A DNA stretch of 64,000 bases, from the NCBI GenBank assembly GCA_935421135.1, contig OW285197.1:8534723-8598722 (forward strand), given 5' to 3'. Position 1 is the stretch's first letter. Every line of letters starts with the position of its first letter. The notes beneath the pieces were generated by a model, which was given only the letters and a program-made list of their open reading frames with translations, was not told where the DNA came from and did no database searches. The stretch comes from Bugulina stolonifera (lineage: Eukaryota; Bryozoa; Gymnolaemata; Cheilostomatida; Bugulidae). The position numbers and the translations under genes are program-made. Below are positions 23,403-35,848 of this stretch, piece by piece.

Positions 23403-26400
23403 GGCCATTCCATGGGGACTGATCAAATTTGCGTGCTGGCCCGACTCGAATTGTTTTGAAAATTTGCAGGTAGAAAGAGCACTTTTGAATTAGTGGGAAA
23501 CTAGCAATTTTTTTTTATTTGATCCCTGTGGTTCCGGCAGCAGCTCGTTGAAAAAGAGAAAAATGTTGTGGAGACAACTCCAAACTGAATTTTTTGAAAT
23601 TTTTGAACATTCTAATTATTACTGTGGCCACTGTATGATACTTACAGCTGTAATTTTTGTTACATAGACACTTTCATATGCGTGCTTCAGTTTCATTACT
23701 CATTCAAGCCTGTATGGTCAGAGGTCACTGAAAACACCTCTCGGAACTAGTTTGACCCAAATTCACTGAAAATCGACCAAATAGACACTGCTGGATTTGA
23801 TGAAAAGAAGGTTGATATATAATAACTAAGGATTTGAGGTGCTCAACACAAGGATAAATGAATTTTGGAGAGAAAAAAACACTCTCCAAAATAAAATGTA
23901 TGGCGACAGGGGCTCAAATTCAACATGGCCGTCGTATGAGTTGGCCAAATCTACTAAGCTTAGTAGTGAAAATTAATGGTTAAAACGTTGCTATATATAC
24001 AATTCTCACCTGTAGATTCCATTTCTGCAATAAAAATTTTGTCTTTTTGGGTCTAAAAGGCTGAATTCTCAGACTTAAATTCTACATACATTCGCTATAA
24101 TATAGTGACTATATCACCAATGCAGTTAATTGGCTATGGCCATAGAGGTCAGTCAAGACTTAATTTGAGGTACAATTTGGGACTTGGCTTAATTATACAA
24201 CCTATTTTGTGAAAAAAAATGGGTGAAATCTGTTTAAATAGCCTAAACATACAGTTTTGGTAACTGTGCCATTACTCCTCCTTTCGTGCGTTTGTTAAAT
24301 GAGGCAGGATGGCTAAGCGAAGCAGTATTTCCAGGTCTGACTTAACCAAGTATTGTTTAATGAAAAGGAAAGGGAAAAAGATGGAGCTCCATAGAACTAA
24401 GGCTTCTTTAATCGGTGGGTGAGGTAGTGTTTCTAGCTCGAGATAAATTTTGGGGTCACCATTAGTTATCAGATTCTAATCAAAAATATACATGCAAAAT
24501 TATAGCCACAGCCCACAAACAATAGTTTTTGACAAATTTATATATATATTTAGCTTACAATTAAACCAGTCTTTGCTAATTAGCTTCAAAAATACTTTTT
24601 GTTCATAATATGTGAATTGTTCATTTTCGGGTGTGTAAGTGTTGCACAGTGTTCTTTTGAAGAGATTGAATTTCAGCAGTCCATAGTATAACAATTATTA
24701 TGGCCAGGTCAATATGGTTGTCTGCACTTAGAAAGGTGAGATCTGCTCTTCTTTTATTCACTGAGCGCAATCTCTTTCAGATGAGTGGTTTTGTCTTTCG
24801 AAGGGTCAAAAATATCTCGAGTGAAAATCAAGTTGTCGTTATAGGGAACGGTAAATTTGGCGAGGTGATGCTAGCAAGTACATTAAACATTATTACCCTT
24901 GAAAACAAGTGAGCACCTGTAACATAATTTCAACTTGCTAGGTACAACAAACTAAGTCTCACAAAACCATATTCATATTTTTGATTACTCTGTTGATTAA
25001 AAGTTAACGCATGTCGCACCACTTACCTTAGTTGTGGTCATTTATATAGGACCAAAAAGATATTTTTGGAGCTAATTAGCAAACACCAGTTTAATTGTCA
25101 GCTACATATAAATATATATAAAAATGGTCAAAAGTTATTATTCGTGGGCTGTGGCTATAGTTATGCATGTACATGTATATATTTGATTAGAATCTGATAA
25201 CTAATGGTGACCCCAAAATTTGTCTTGAGTTAGTTTAAATAACCTTTAACCCCTCAGCCTCACCCACTGGTTAAAGAAGCCTTAGTTCCATGGAGCATCA
25301 TTTTCTCCCCCTTCGTTTTCACTAAACAATACTTGGTATAAGTTATACCTTGAAATACTGCTTAGCTCAGAACTGGTTGGCAGAGAAAAGCCAAAGACAG
25401 AGACGGTTGGAGACAGTTGATCAGACCAAAGTGAAGATAGTCATTGTCGAACCGACAGACTGCTATGATGATGACTGCTTAGCTTAGCTATCCTACCTCA
25501 TTTAACAAACATGTGAATGGACGAGTCATGGTAAAGTTACCAAAACTGCATGTTTGCGCTATTAAAAAAAATTTCACCCCTTTTTCTTTACAAAGTAGGT
25601 TGTATAACCAGGCCAAGTCCCAAATTGTACCTCAAATTAAGTCTTGACTGACCTCTATGGCCATAGCCAATTAACTGCATGGCGATGTAGTCACTATGTT
25701 ACAGCGAATGTATGTAGAATTTAAATCTGAGAATTCAGCCTTTTAGACCCAAAAAGACAAAATTTTTATTGCAGAAATGGTATCTACAGGTTTGAGTTGT
25801 ATATATAGCAACATTTTCACCATTAATTTTCACTACTAAGTTTAGTAGGTTTGGGCTTGAATAACACCCCAAAACGCCAACTTGGACGACAGCCATGTTG
25901 AATTTGAGCCGCTGTCACCATACAGTTTATTTTGGAGAGTGTTTTTTGTTCCTAAAAATTCATTTATCCTTGTGTTGAGCACCTCTAATCCTTAGTTATT
26001 GTAGATCAACCTTCTTTTCATCAAATCCAGCAGTGTCTATTTGGTCGATTTTCAGTGAATTTGGGTCAAACTAGCTCCGAGAGGTGTTTTTGGTGACCTC
26101 TGACCCTCAATATGTTGATCATACAGGCTTGAATAAGTATTGAAACTGAAGCACGTATATAAAAGTATCTATGTAACAAAATTACAGCTCTGAGTATCAT
26201 ACAGTGACCACAGTAATAATTAGAACGTTCAGAAATTTCAAAAAATTTCATTTGGAGTTGTCCCCACCACATTTTTTCACTTTTCAACGAGCTGCTGCCG
26301 GAACCACAGGGATCAAATAAAAAAAAATTGCTGGTTTCCCACTAATTCAAAGGTGCTCTTTCTACCTGCAAATTTTCAAAACAATCTGAGTCGGGCCAGC

Positions 26401-26432
26401 ACGCAAATTTGATCAGTCCCCATGGAATGGCC
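23403..26432. mobile_element. Fold-back element with ~1.2-1.4 kb inverted arms
   Basis: The left arm (23,403-~24,610) and right arm (~25,045-26,432) are inverted copies, both ending at GGCCATTCCATGGGGACTGA. The right arm has an extra ~115 bp near 25,370-25,490. Flanks share ATATAG within 2 bp, a possible target duplication. The ~430-bp spacer holds a kinase-like exon pair. No transposase is seen. It lies in intron 4 of lectin-like gene 1 and is absent from the matching intron of gene 2. Confidence 0.85.
24700..24908 (+). pseudogene. Captured protein-kinase exon pair (glycine-rich loop)
   Basis: Exon 24,700-24,735 (donor GTGAGA), a 45-bp intron, and exon 24,781-24,908 (acceptor CTCTTTCAG, donor GTGAGC) keep one frame. 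The second exon encodes VVVIGNGKFGEVMLAS, matching the kinase ATP-loop GxGxFGxV with beta-strand residues on either side; the upstream FVFRRVKNISS looks like a juxtamembrane segment. Nothing of the rest of a kinase follows, so this is a host exon fragment carried in the fold-back spacer. The downstream copy retains only the second half (from 36,122). Confidence 0.55.
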
Positions 26433-26751
26433 ATATATAGACGTGATCATAATCTACAGCACAATATAGCATATTATATAGATATGATATATTATACGCT
26501 TATTTACATTAACAGCAAAGAATGACAGACTGGCTAATGTAAGAGTAACTGTTGGTGAAAGTGATGCTAACTTTAATGATCCTCCAGAAGATGAGATCTG
26601 TAACTATCTTCCTGGACAACCACCAGCAGATCAGTTTCTGGTTACTTGTCGTACGAGAATGTATGGTAGATATGTGAGGGTAACAGCTGTTGAGACTAAT
26701 AAACAGCTAAACATCTATGAGATGGAGATCCATGAATGCCTGATTTTATAA

Positions 26752-28500
26752 ATTGAAAGAATGAATTTACGTGACAGGGTCATTTCTTACAAGCTGTTCA
26801 CAACTAGGAAGAAATACCATCTAAAAAGCAGTACAACTTGTTTTCTCAACTTATATTATTCTAATCACACCTTGTGCTATATGCATGCACCCAGTACTTG
26901 GTTTGCAACAAACTAACTAGTATGAACACATTGGCTAACTACTACACTTATAAATACATTTAGCTGTGGTGCGGGTAGCTTGATCTCCATATTATGTCAA
27001 GATACGAGAAAAGGCTGACTGATACTTTGCAGCAATATACATGCTAAACAGTCTCTCTCTCTCTCCCTCGCCGCCATCATAGTACATGTATATGCCACTA
27101 TCAATGGCATGTGTCCTACAGATCATCACTCAGATTGCTTGTTTATATCTTACTATTTTCATGGTACAATTTAAATCTTTCTCCAAAACTTTTTAGTAAA
27201 TCATTAGTGCCTTATTACAATCGCAAATAAGATTTGACTTCCCTTTTTTTATGATGGTACAGTACCAGTACAAATGCAGTAATTGGTTAGTTTACATGTA
27301 TTTTAATTTTCAACAAATGAGCATTTAATTTATATATTGTTTTATGACATTGTCCCTAAAATTGACAAGAATGTTATATATTAGATTATTGTTTTCCAGC
27401 TGTATTATGTTATTGATGGTGGTATGCTCATTGTGTATTAGTGTTGTGGATTAAATAATATGTTTGTGTGCAATAACTTTATTGAAGATTGTAATATGAA
27501 TTCATACGACATGGTTTGCGCTGCTATTACATTGGAACAGTGCATTGTTGTTGTTTTAAACACCTGAGCACCTGAACATCCTGTATTATTGTCAATAAAG
27601 TTGCATTAAAAAATCTTTAAAGAAACATTTTTCCGGTTAAAAGAATTTAGAGTTGTGCTCTCTTGACTACGCTGGATCACATGACACTGTTTGTTTATTC
27701 ATACACAATTTCAAAATAAAGATGTACCAACAGGCTTGCCAAGTTTGACTAATGAAAGTCAGGGAGATTCAGTATTTGGGTGGAAAGTGTCCATTTTGGG
27801 TGGGGTACCAAAACTTGAGTTGAAAATCAGGGAGTCTTCTGTGGAATTAGGGAGACTTGGTAAGCCTGCGTACCAAGTTACATCATAACTTATCCGGAAC
27901 TTTCCAGAATTTTAGCTGTTTTGCAACAAGGTTGCCAAAAACGAAACATCATTTTAGAAAATCAGAGTATATTGACCAAATTGATACATTTGGAAGGTTT
28001 AGAACTCTTTTATTTACATCAGCATCTTGCTTGTGCATGGACATGTAGCTTTGCCGAGAGACACATAGCTGTTGCTCGTAGCAACTGTAGTTTTTGTTCA
28101 CTAGTTACGTCCAGTCTACAAGTTCAACTACAATTCTTAGCAGCATACATGTAAACAGTGATTATATCCTTTTGTAGATCCCTAACTAAATAAGTATTGG
28201 CTCCATGAGAGATCACTTGTTCTTTGACGGCCAGCGGAGCCCCATTCTAGAGCAAATAACAAACTAACCCATAAATTGGTCTTTTCAATATCAAGTGTCA
28301 TGGAACGCTGTTGTGATTGGTTATTAGTATTAGACACAATAAATCCAATTTTATAATTTTTGTTAGGAATCAGCTTTGGTTATTGAATAGATGTTGATCA
28401 AGGTCACTGGTGGACTGGTACTACGCATTGCCTACAGAGCCACCACAAATGAACAACGGAGTGGTTCTACCGAAGCTGGAGGCCTCTAGTGTACCCGAGC
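26752..28500. other. Intergenic, duplicated segment
   Basis: No supported gene. Short frames at 27,691-28,154 are identical in both copies only because the DNA is duplicated. A repeat-like stretch (GGGAGATTC, GGGAGTCTTC, GGGAGACTTGG) spans about 27,760-27,870. Confidence 0.4.
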
Positions 28501-28504
28501 CTTT

Positions 28505-30020
28505 ATAGAATGAGAAGATCACTCTACACTGCTCCATGAAGAGAAAATAACTCTACATTACTGTATTGAGAGAAGATAACTCTACACTACTTGTGCCAGT
28601 ATGAGGTGTTGGGTTGACTGGGTATCATTACGTTATGTGCATGTTATTCCTTTTATTACATGTATGTATTCGTAACCTAAGTAAACAACAAAAAAACGTA
28701 CACGTGTCATAATACAAAAAAATGATTCACCAAAAACAATGCTGAACTATATACAAAACAACACAGAAATAATACAAAACCGTACTTACAGATTTTAACC
28801 CTTTTATCTGCCTCACTTCTATTAACATTTTAGCCTTTTGCCTAGTGAGGAACTGGCACCCAGTGCTCTACTAGCTATCTGTATATAAGTATTATGCTTG
28901 GTGAAGCTATAATCTAAAAGCTACATGTACTGAATGCCTATACTTAGTAAAGATAATATATCTAAAACTACTTGTAATACTTCCCAGTGCTCTACACTTT
29001 ACTGTATAGAGAAAAGATAACTCTACACCACTGTGTAGAGAGAAGATAACTCCACATAACTGTATGGATAGAAGATAACTCTACAGTTTTGTATAGAGAG
29101 AACACAACTCTACACTACTGTATAGAGAGAAGATAACTCTACACTACTGTATAGAGAGAAGACAACTCCACATAACTGTATGGAAAGAAGATAACTCTAC
29201 TGTTTTGTATAGAGAGAGCGCAACTCTACACTACTGTATAGAGAGAATATAACTCTATACTACTGTACAGAGAGAATATAACTCTACAGTCCTCTATAGA
29301 GAGAAGACAACTCTACACTACTGTGTAGAGAGAAGATAACTTTAAACTACTGTATAGAGAGAAGACAACTTTACACTACTGTATAGAGAGAAGATAACTC
29401 TACACTACTGTATAGAGAGAAGACAACTCCACATAACTGTATGGAAAAAAGATAACTCTACAGTTTTGTATAGAGAGAACGCAACTCTACACTACTGTAT
29501 AGAGAGAATATAAATCTATACTACTGTACAGAGAGAATATAACTCTACAGTCCTGTATAGAGAGAAGACAACTCTACACTACTGTGTAGAGAGAAGATAA
29601 CTCTAAACCACTGTATAAAGAGAAGACAAGTCTACACTACCGCATAGAGAGAATATAACTCTACACTACTGTATAGAGAGAAGATAACTCTAAACTACTG
29701 TATAGAGAAAAGATAACTCTACACTACTGTATAGAGAGAATATAACTCTACACTACTGTGTAGAGAGAAGATAACTCTAAACTACTGCATCGAGAGAAGA
29801 TAACTCTACACTACTGTATAGAGAGAAGTCGACTCTACACTGCTGTATGAAGAGGAGACAACTCTACGCTATTGTATGAATAACTCCACACGGCTATATG
29901 GAGAGAAAATAACTCCACACCAATGTACAGAGAAAAGATAACTCTGCAGTGCTGTCTAGAGAGAGGATAACTCTACAATTATACTGCATAGAGAGAGGAT
30001 AACTCTGTAGTTCTGTATGT
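28505..30020. repeat. 29-bp minisatellite, locus 3
   Basis: A short block at 28,505-28,590, then about 35 tandem units at 28,985-30,020 of CTCTACACTACTGTATAGAG plus AGAAGATAA, with variants TATGGAAAGAAG and TACAGAGAGAATATA forming higher-order groups. Confidence 0.92.
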
Positions 30021-30583
30021 GCTTTGGTGTTTCATGGAACTTCTAGTCATACTCACCGTGCAATTATTTCTAATAGCATTCTAACTTCTGTAAATCAGGT
30101 AGATATTCTAGACCATCACTGATATCACTTTATCTGGATGTGTCCACACCGAATGATTGCACTTCTAGACAAAAATTACATGTTGGGTTCGACTGGGTTG
30201 CTGAGGCTCAGCAGTGCAAGATGCAGTTCGGAGTACAGGGAGCAAACCAGAAGCGACTGATCAAGCAGAAGTTTAGGGTCAACAAGTCTAGTCGACAGTG
30301 TGAACACGCGGCTGTGAGACGAAGACCACCAGGGGTCCCATCAAGGCCAGAGTCCCACAAGGTCTGGGGTTGTGAGTACTACTCATATAGCTAGACTGGA
30401 ACTAGCAGGAGTGAGACCTACAACTGTGGAGAAGAGTTGAACTGTCGGGTCCTAGTACTAATCATGAAACTGTACTTGAGAAGTTTCAAGGCCACGGAGG
30501 TGTGCCTATTACTCTACTGTTAGTAGTAAACAAAAAGATGTACAAGAAAAAAACATGAAACACAAGGAGATTAACCTTAATAC

Positions 30584-30719
30584 CTGACAAGTCATGGCAA
30601 CAAACAGAGTTGCATGGAAAGCTGCAATATACCCCAAGCCTTGACTATAAAACAGTCCTAGTTGACTGACTGCAAGAGAGATAGTAGTCAACAGTAAGAG
30701 ACTCAATAACAGCATACGC
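30584..30719 (-). other. Candidate internal exon of a membrane protein
   Basis: On the minus strand a 136-bp open stretch lies between an acceptor (TTGTCTGTAG) and a donor (CAG|GTATTA). It encodes hydrophobic LLLSLLLLTTISLAV and YIAAFHATLFVAM, two likely membrane segments. No neighbouring exons were assembled and no family is recognised. The paralogous copy is 41,860-41,995, immediately beside E2. Confidence 0.3.
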
Positions 30720-30730
30720 CTACAGACAAC

Positions 30731-32484
30731 AGAGCAATAATGGAAAATCGTGATCCTTATAATTATGAAATTCAGTTGTGAACCAAGGTCAAAAGGTCAA
30801 CTACAGTACACGAGGTTGGTCTCTCAGAACAAAATAGGGTCCAAGCTACAGTGAGTGCAAAAAAGTCTCGAACTAGAATGTGAAAAGGCAAGGTTACACA
30901 TGAATCACAGATGGTAGAGTTCTACAGGAAATAAACCTAACATCTAGAGTGATGCATAATGTGAAATAACCAAGGATATACATTGCAAGTCAAGGTACAT
31001 GTAGCAGCGTAGCAAGTGTACACACATTTTTCAATGTTAACATATTGCATAATTTGCACTTCAAAGCCTTCAAAAGATTACAAAGACAGAGATTACATTT
31101 GTTTGATTTACATTGTACACGTATCATACAACAGAAATATTGACTATTAATTATACTTAACAATGCAAATATTTACCATAAATCATATACGTAAAGAAAC
31201 ATTTACATGTATATTTATATATAGAAGCACTGAACAATTAAGAAGGCAGTTACATGTACAATGTACATCATAATTACCACAAAAATATTGAATTTCAATT
31301 TATAACATTTATAATGTAATTCAAGCTCATGGGTTACCTACATATATATTTATTTGATTTTTGATCTTTCTGAGCTGACAGGCTAAAATCCCTACATCCA
31401 TTGAATACCAGTTTATAGTGTTGATAATAATGATTATTGACTTATGCTAGCAAAATCAATACTGAGCACCGGTTGGCGTTTTGTGATATAAAGTCAATTA
31501 ATAAATACACGTTGCTAAGGTGTGTATAGGTTGCATGTATAAAGTTCAGGAAATTTATTGTGTAGACTGTGATGTGGAAGTCATGATGGAAAACCTGGTT
31601 TTTGCCAGAGTGACCTGTACATCCTACAAGTACCATGTCCGTAGTCGGATTTATTCCGCTGCAGATTTTCCTAGACAAGGAAGTTGTTTTTTTCTCGCCA
31701 GGCCACTGTGTGGCCAAGCAGTGATGAGGATATTATATACTGTAGCTCACTTTTCTGGTATTTAGTTGTTTGTTAGAACGCACATAGTGTCCTACCGTCG
31801 TATTTAACGTCAGTAAACACCGACAAAATAGCTCATTCGACTCTACTGTATTTTGTATAGCTATTCTTCATTTCTACAAGTAAACAACCTTTACTCTTTA
31901 TATAGTTGTAGTTAGTTTAATCTCAAGTCGCACCCACAAGTGAAGTAATGCCCCCTACATGTACATGTAACTTTGAACTGTTTTTGACTGCAGTATACGT
32001 ACCTACATACCTACATACATGTACATGCGCAGCATACGGGTACATAAGGTAGCGCACACATGTAAAGCAGATATATAATGTGATACAAAGATATTATGCA
32101 TGTACTTTACCGAACTGCCGGCTATAATGTAGCTGAACTTCAAAGAGTAGCACTGCGTTGATGAAGGATATAGATTTTGAACTTACCAAGGCACTTCCTA
32201 TATCACTTCCTGTACACGCACAGCATTGTAGACAAAACAAATATGATCATGCATATTGTGCACACATAATATTGAGCAACAGCCAAACATTAAGCACCGG
32301 CAGCCGCTTGTTTTCACTACAATATCCGTAACTAATCAATACATATAGTTTTTGTATTATAGTACATTTCATTTGATCGCGTATCAAGTATTTTATTTAT
32401 AGCCGGCATCGCATACGAGGCAAATCATACAATTTCTCCTAAGCTTACAATATTTTAGCTTGAAGTATTCTACAGTAAAATAAA
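30731..32484. other. Intergenic
   Basis: AT-rich; no supported gene. Several TACATGTA-type words (31,205, 31,255, 31,960, 32,015). Its final part is the presumed promoter of lectin-like gene 2. Confidence 0.4.
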
Positions 32485-35220
32485 ATGGGTAGTTTTTCCA
32501 CAAGTGTTTTTATTTTATTTCTGCTTTTACAAGCTTGTGTATACGGATCCCAGCAAGTGACATCTAACTTGGCTGATGAACCATTTTACATCTTGCAAAA
32601 AGGCATTCAAGAAATGTCAACAGCAGGTCAACTTGATACCACAGCCCACATTAGTAAGTATAATATTATATCCATGCATGGTATCACTTTAGTATAGCTG
32701 TGTTAGCCTGTGATCTTTTCAATCCTCATCTTATGACATAAAGCATGACCAATGATTTCTTCTCGTTGAGTAACAATGCTTGGCTAATACTTTATGTTAC
32801 TTTTGAGTAGACTTTAGACGCTCTAAATTTTTATTCAAAGTTGTTATTTTGTTCAAATTCTTTTAGATGTTAGGCGAGCCATCAACTGTATGTCTCTGTG
32901 TGACTCTGCCAATGAAAAATGTCTGTCTGGAATCTACAACTCTGTAAATAAAACGTGTCATCTGTATAACGATGATATAGAAGTTGCCGAGGGAAGAACC
33001 AACAACATCACCTACTTTCAGAAGTCCACAGGTAATCAATGTTTATCATATAATGTCACCCGCACCCAAATATATGAAGACCGGAAATACACTAGTACAT
33101 GTACATGTAGGTGGTAGCTAAACACTGGGTGGATAGATACCTATAGCTCAAAAATGTCATATGTTATTGTACTCTATAATATTTAAGAAATATCCAAGCG
33201 TGTGCAGATTCTACATAAAAGCTTTTTTCTTAATAGAGTTATTTTTACCAAAGCATTGCTAATAATTCCATGTAAACTAAGTTTACCAGTTTCACATCCC
33301 ATTAAAAATCTCAGGTGTGAAAGGAATGGCCTAAAGAGATCTGTATTTTTCCTACACATACTTTTAGGGTGTGAGCATTATCTCAATAGCAAATTAAATA
33401 ATGTAGTGAAGGAACACTATAAGGTTTAATTTCATTCCTAACACTATCAACGACCTTTACGGGAATCGAATCTCCCTTCCCTCACGTGCAAGGCCAAAGC
33501 TCTCGTCATTGGGCCATGGCTGCTCCCAATTGCTACTGAACATTATGTTAAAGATAATTGAATCAAAACATGATAAACCTGGCGTGTTTCTGTCACAGGT
33601 ATTGCCTATGAGAGAGTAGAAAATGCAGCACTTATGGAGCCCCACAGCACCAGAACGGTCTATTCTGTTGAAACTTGCAAGACTCTGTGTTCACTTGATG
33701 AAACATGCGCTGCCTTTTCTTACAACAACATATCATCTGTCTGTGCTCGATCTGGAAGGACAGATGTTGTGAGAGATCAAGGTGATGACATTTACTTCTG
33801 TGTTCATGTGAAAGAGGCTTAATTCAAGGAGCTTAAGCAGCACACGCTCCGTAAGGACTTAACAGCAGGTGAGTTCTCTATTTTCAATAATAATGCAAAG
33901 ATGAATAGTCAGCTCGGGGTGGTACTAATTTCAACGAAACTACACTGACTCTATTCTAAATGTTTTTTGAGTGTTGGGCCAATGATGTAGCAAGGAGTGT
34001 GTTAACTAGCCTGTGTGACAGCGCTTGGTAAACTAAAACATCAACATTTGATCTCATTATTTGACTAAAGTTGGTTAATGCGCCACTTATAATTATTACA
34101 TTAAACTTAATAGCATTATAATATAATGCTATAATGTGCAATGCGGAATGCTATTTCAATTCGTTTATATTATAACCAAATGTACATGTAAATTATAATA
34201 TATTATATATAAAAAAACTGTGATTGTACCATAGAGATGTATTAAATCACATAAGAATCATCCATATCAGCTTTCCAGTTAGAGTTGAAAATTAATTAAA
34301 TTGATCCAATGCAATGAAAATTGTCTGCTGTGTTTCAAGGAGCTGCAATGACCTTCTCCAGTGATTATGCAGCTAATAATGAACACGGCGTAGAGAAAGC
34401 CATAGACGGAATCTATTTACCGGTTCAGTATGGTTATGGTGAAGGGTACAGTATAGCTGTTACTGACAATGAGCTCTCTCCATGGATTCAAGCTGATATT
34501 CTAACTAACTACTACGTATTTGAGATGGAGATATGGGACAGATCGGAAGCTGCCAATCCAGGTTGGTTAGAAACTGTTAATTAATTATGACAGTCTGATA
34601 ATTTGTCATAAATATGTTGTTCTTCTGCAAACGGATATTGGGCATACTGGGTTTATTTAGCTTCCTCATGATACACTAATTTAATAGACTGAGATCCATG
34701 CTTGTGGTTGGGATAACTGGGAAAGAGTTTACCAAGTTAGTTACCAAGTTAAAGCATGAGAACGCAGTCTCTCATTTCCGTTTTGTTTGACCAACAGCAC
34801 AGAAGCTAACTCATTATTTTATTGTTAGCTTCTGCACCTACATTCACATCTGTACGTCAGCGTCAGCGAGTTGGAGGTTGTTTGTATGCATCTACATGTA
34901 CCTCTGTGTTGGCTCAATAAATTCACATTCAAATGGGAGAAGAACTAGCTTCCTGACTTGACATATTAATATAATATTGTTTGACAGTAATGAATGACAG
35001 ACTGGCTAATGTAAGAGTAACAGTTGGTGAAAGTGATGCTAACTTTGATGATCCTCCAGAAGATGAGATCTGTAACTACCTTCCTGGACAACCACCAGCA
35101 GATCAATTTCTGGTTACTTGTCACACCACAATGTATGGTAGATATGTGAGGATGACCGCTGTAGAGGTCAACACATGCATGAATATCTATGAGATTGAGA
35201 TCCATGGATTTCTCATATAA
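32485..35220 (+). pseudogene. Lectin-like gene 2 (PAN-like + F5/8 type C), nonsense codon
   Basis: Five exons with consistent phase-1 junctions: 32,485-32,653; 32,867-33,031; 33,599-33,868; 34,340-34,561; 34,988-35,220, 353 codons in all. Signal peptide SVFILFLLLQACVYG; PAN-like Cys patterns NCMSLCDSANEKC and CKTLCSLDETC; then a discoidin/F-type-lectin-like domain split over exons 4 and 5 (AIDGIYLPVQYG, SPWIQADIL, RLANVRVTVGES, YGRYVRMTAVE). All splice sites are canonical. In exon 3 an in-frame TAA (33,820-33,822) replaces the TAC of gene 1, so the predicted product ends before the lectin-like domain. Either the copy is a recent pseudogene or allele, or it makes a short secreted PAN-only protein. 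Confidence 0.75.
33449..33532 (-). repeat. tRNA-derived SINE-like head in intron 2
   Basis: On the minus strand an A-box-like TGGCCCAATGACGAG is followed by a B-box/T-arm GGGAGATTCGATTCCC with a perfect 5-bp stem. tRNA-like but not a convincing intact cloverleaf; it lies inside intron 2 of lectin-like gene 2. Confidence 0.5.
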
Positions 35221-35848
35221 ATGGTGAAAACTGGCGTTATATTATTATCTAATCATACACTACACGTATGTGCCCTCTGCAAAGTAGACAACAGAATGAC
35301 TTTAGCTAATTATAATATCACAAGATTGTAATAGTAATACGGATAGTATTAGTTCTATATGTCTTTTTTGTCTGTACCTGTGCCCTTGCTCGTAATAATC
35401 AGTAGTTAGCATGATTTGTACTACTATTATTAATAGCATGTACATTATTATACTCCACGCTTGAGAAGGGTGAATTATTGTCAATGATGTTACATTCAAA
35501 ACTCTTCCGAAAAATCCGAAAAAGAGGCTTTTTGCGTATTGGTACGCATTTGGGTTATATGGTGTTGTTAAAACTTGTTGGTAGCGTTAATGATTGTGTG
35601 AACTTATATACATGTAATATGCAGCGAAGTGAATATACATTGTACTGTGCATGTAACAAACTACAAATAATAATATGTGTCTGTAATAAAATAAATAAAG
35701 TTTTCTAGAAACTTCATTCCTGGAGTTAACATTTCTTCTGGTTCAAAGAGCGAGTACACTGGGTACGGCTTCAAGTACCTTGGGATGCTACATGTAGGTT
35801 AGGCACGAGATAGGATCAGGACATGGTATGCCAGTTCGATAGAGAATA
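35221..35848. other. Intergenic
   Basis: 3' flank of lectin-like gene 2; nothing recognised. Confidence 0.35.

Larger units (their letters stand above)
20627..26751 (+). pseudogene. Lectin-like gene 1 (PAN-like + F5/8 type C), broken
   Basis: Five exons: 20,627-20,801; 21,153-21,317; 21,638-21,929; 22,660-22,884; 26,516-26,751, collinear with gene 2. Exon 1 has a signal peptide (FSAGVFILFLLLQACV). Exons 2 and 3 carry Cys patterns of PAN/apple type (NCMSLC...C...C and CSVETCHTMCSLNQSC). Exons 4 and 5 form one discoidin/F-type-lectin-like domain: AIDGIYLPSEYGG, SPWIQADLL, then NDRLANVRVTVGES and YGRYVRVTAVE. Lesions: a +1 insertion in exon 3 at about 21,811-21,823; a 21-bp duplication at the exon 3 start; and loss of the exon 4 acceptor (GG at 22,658-22,659 where gene 2 has AG). 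Intron 4 is swollen by the fold-back element. It was probably a secreted glycan-binding or adhesion protein. Confidence 0.75.
24811..30730. repeat. Segmental duplication, copy A
   Basis: Nearly identical to 36,122-42,006 (offset 11,311 bp at the start, about 11,276 at the end). It covers the fold-back right arm, exon 5 of lectin gene 1, the minisatellite and a candidate exon. A further 273 bp (23,617-23,889) matches 35,849-36,121. It ends at GACAAC (30,725-30,730), where copy B is interrupted by E2; the following AGAGCAATAATGG is the empty site. Confidence 0.95.

Noticed and set aside
30140..30394. 84-codon frame conserved at 41,416-41,670
   Set aside because: Conserved only through the recent segmental duplication; no domain seen.
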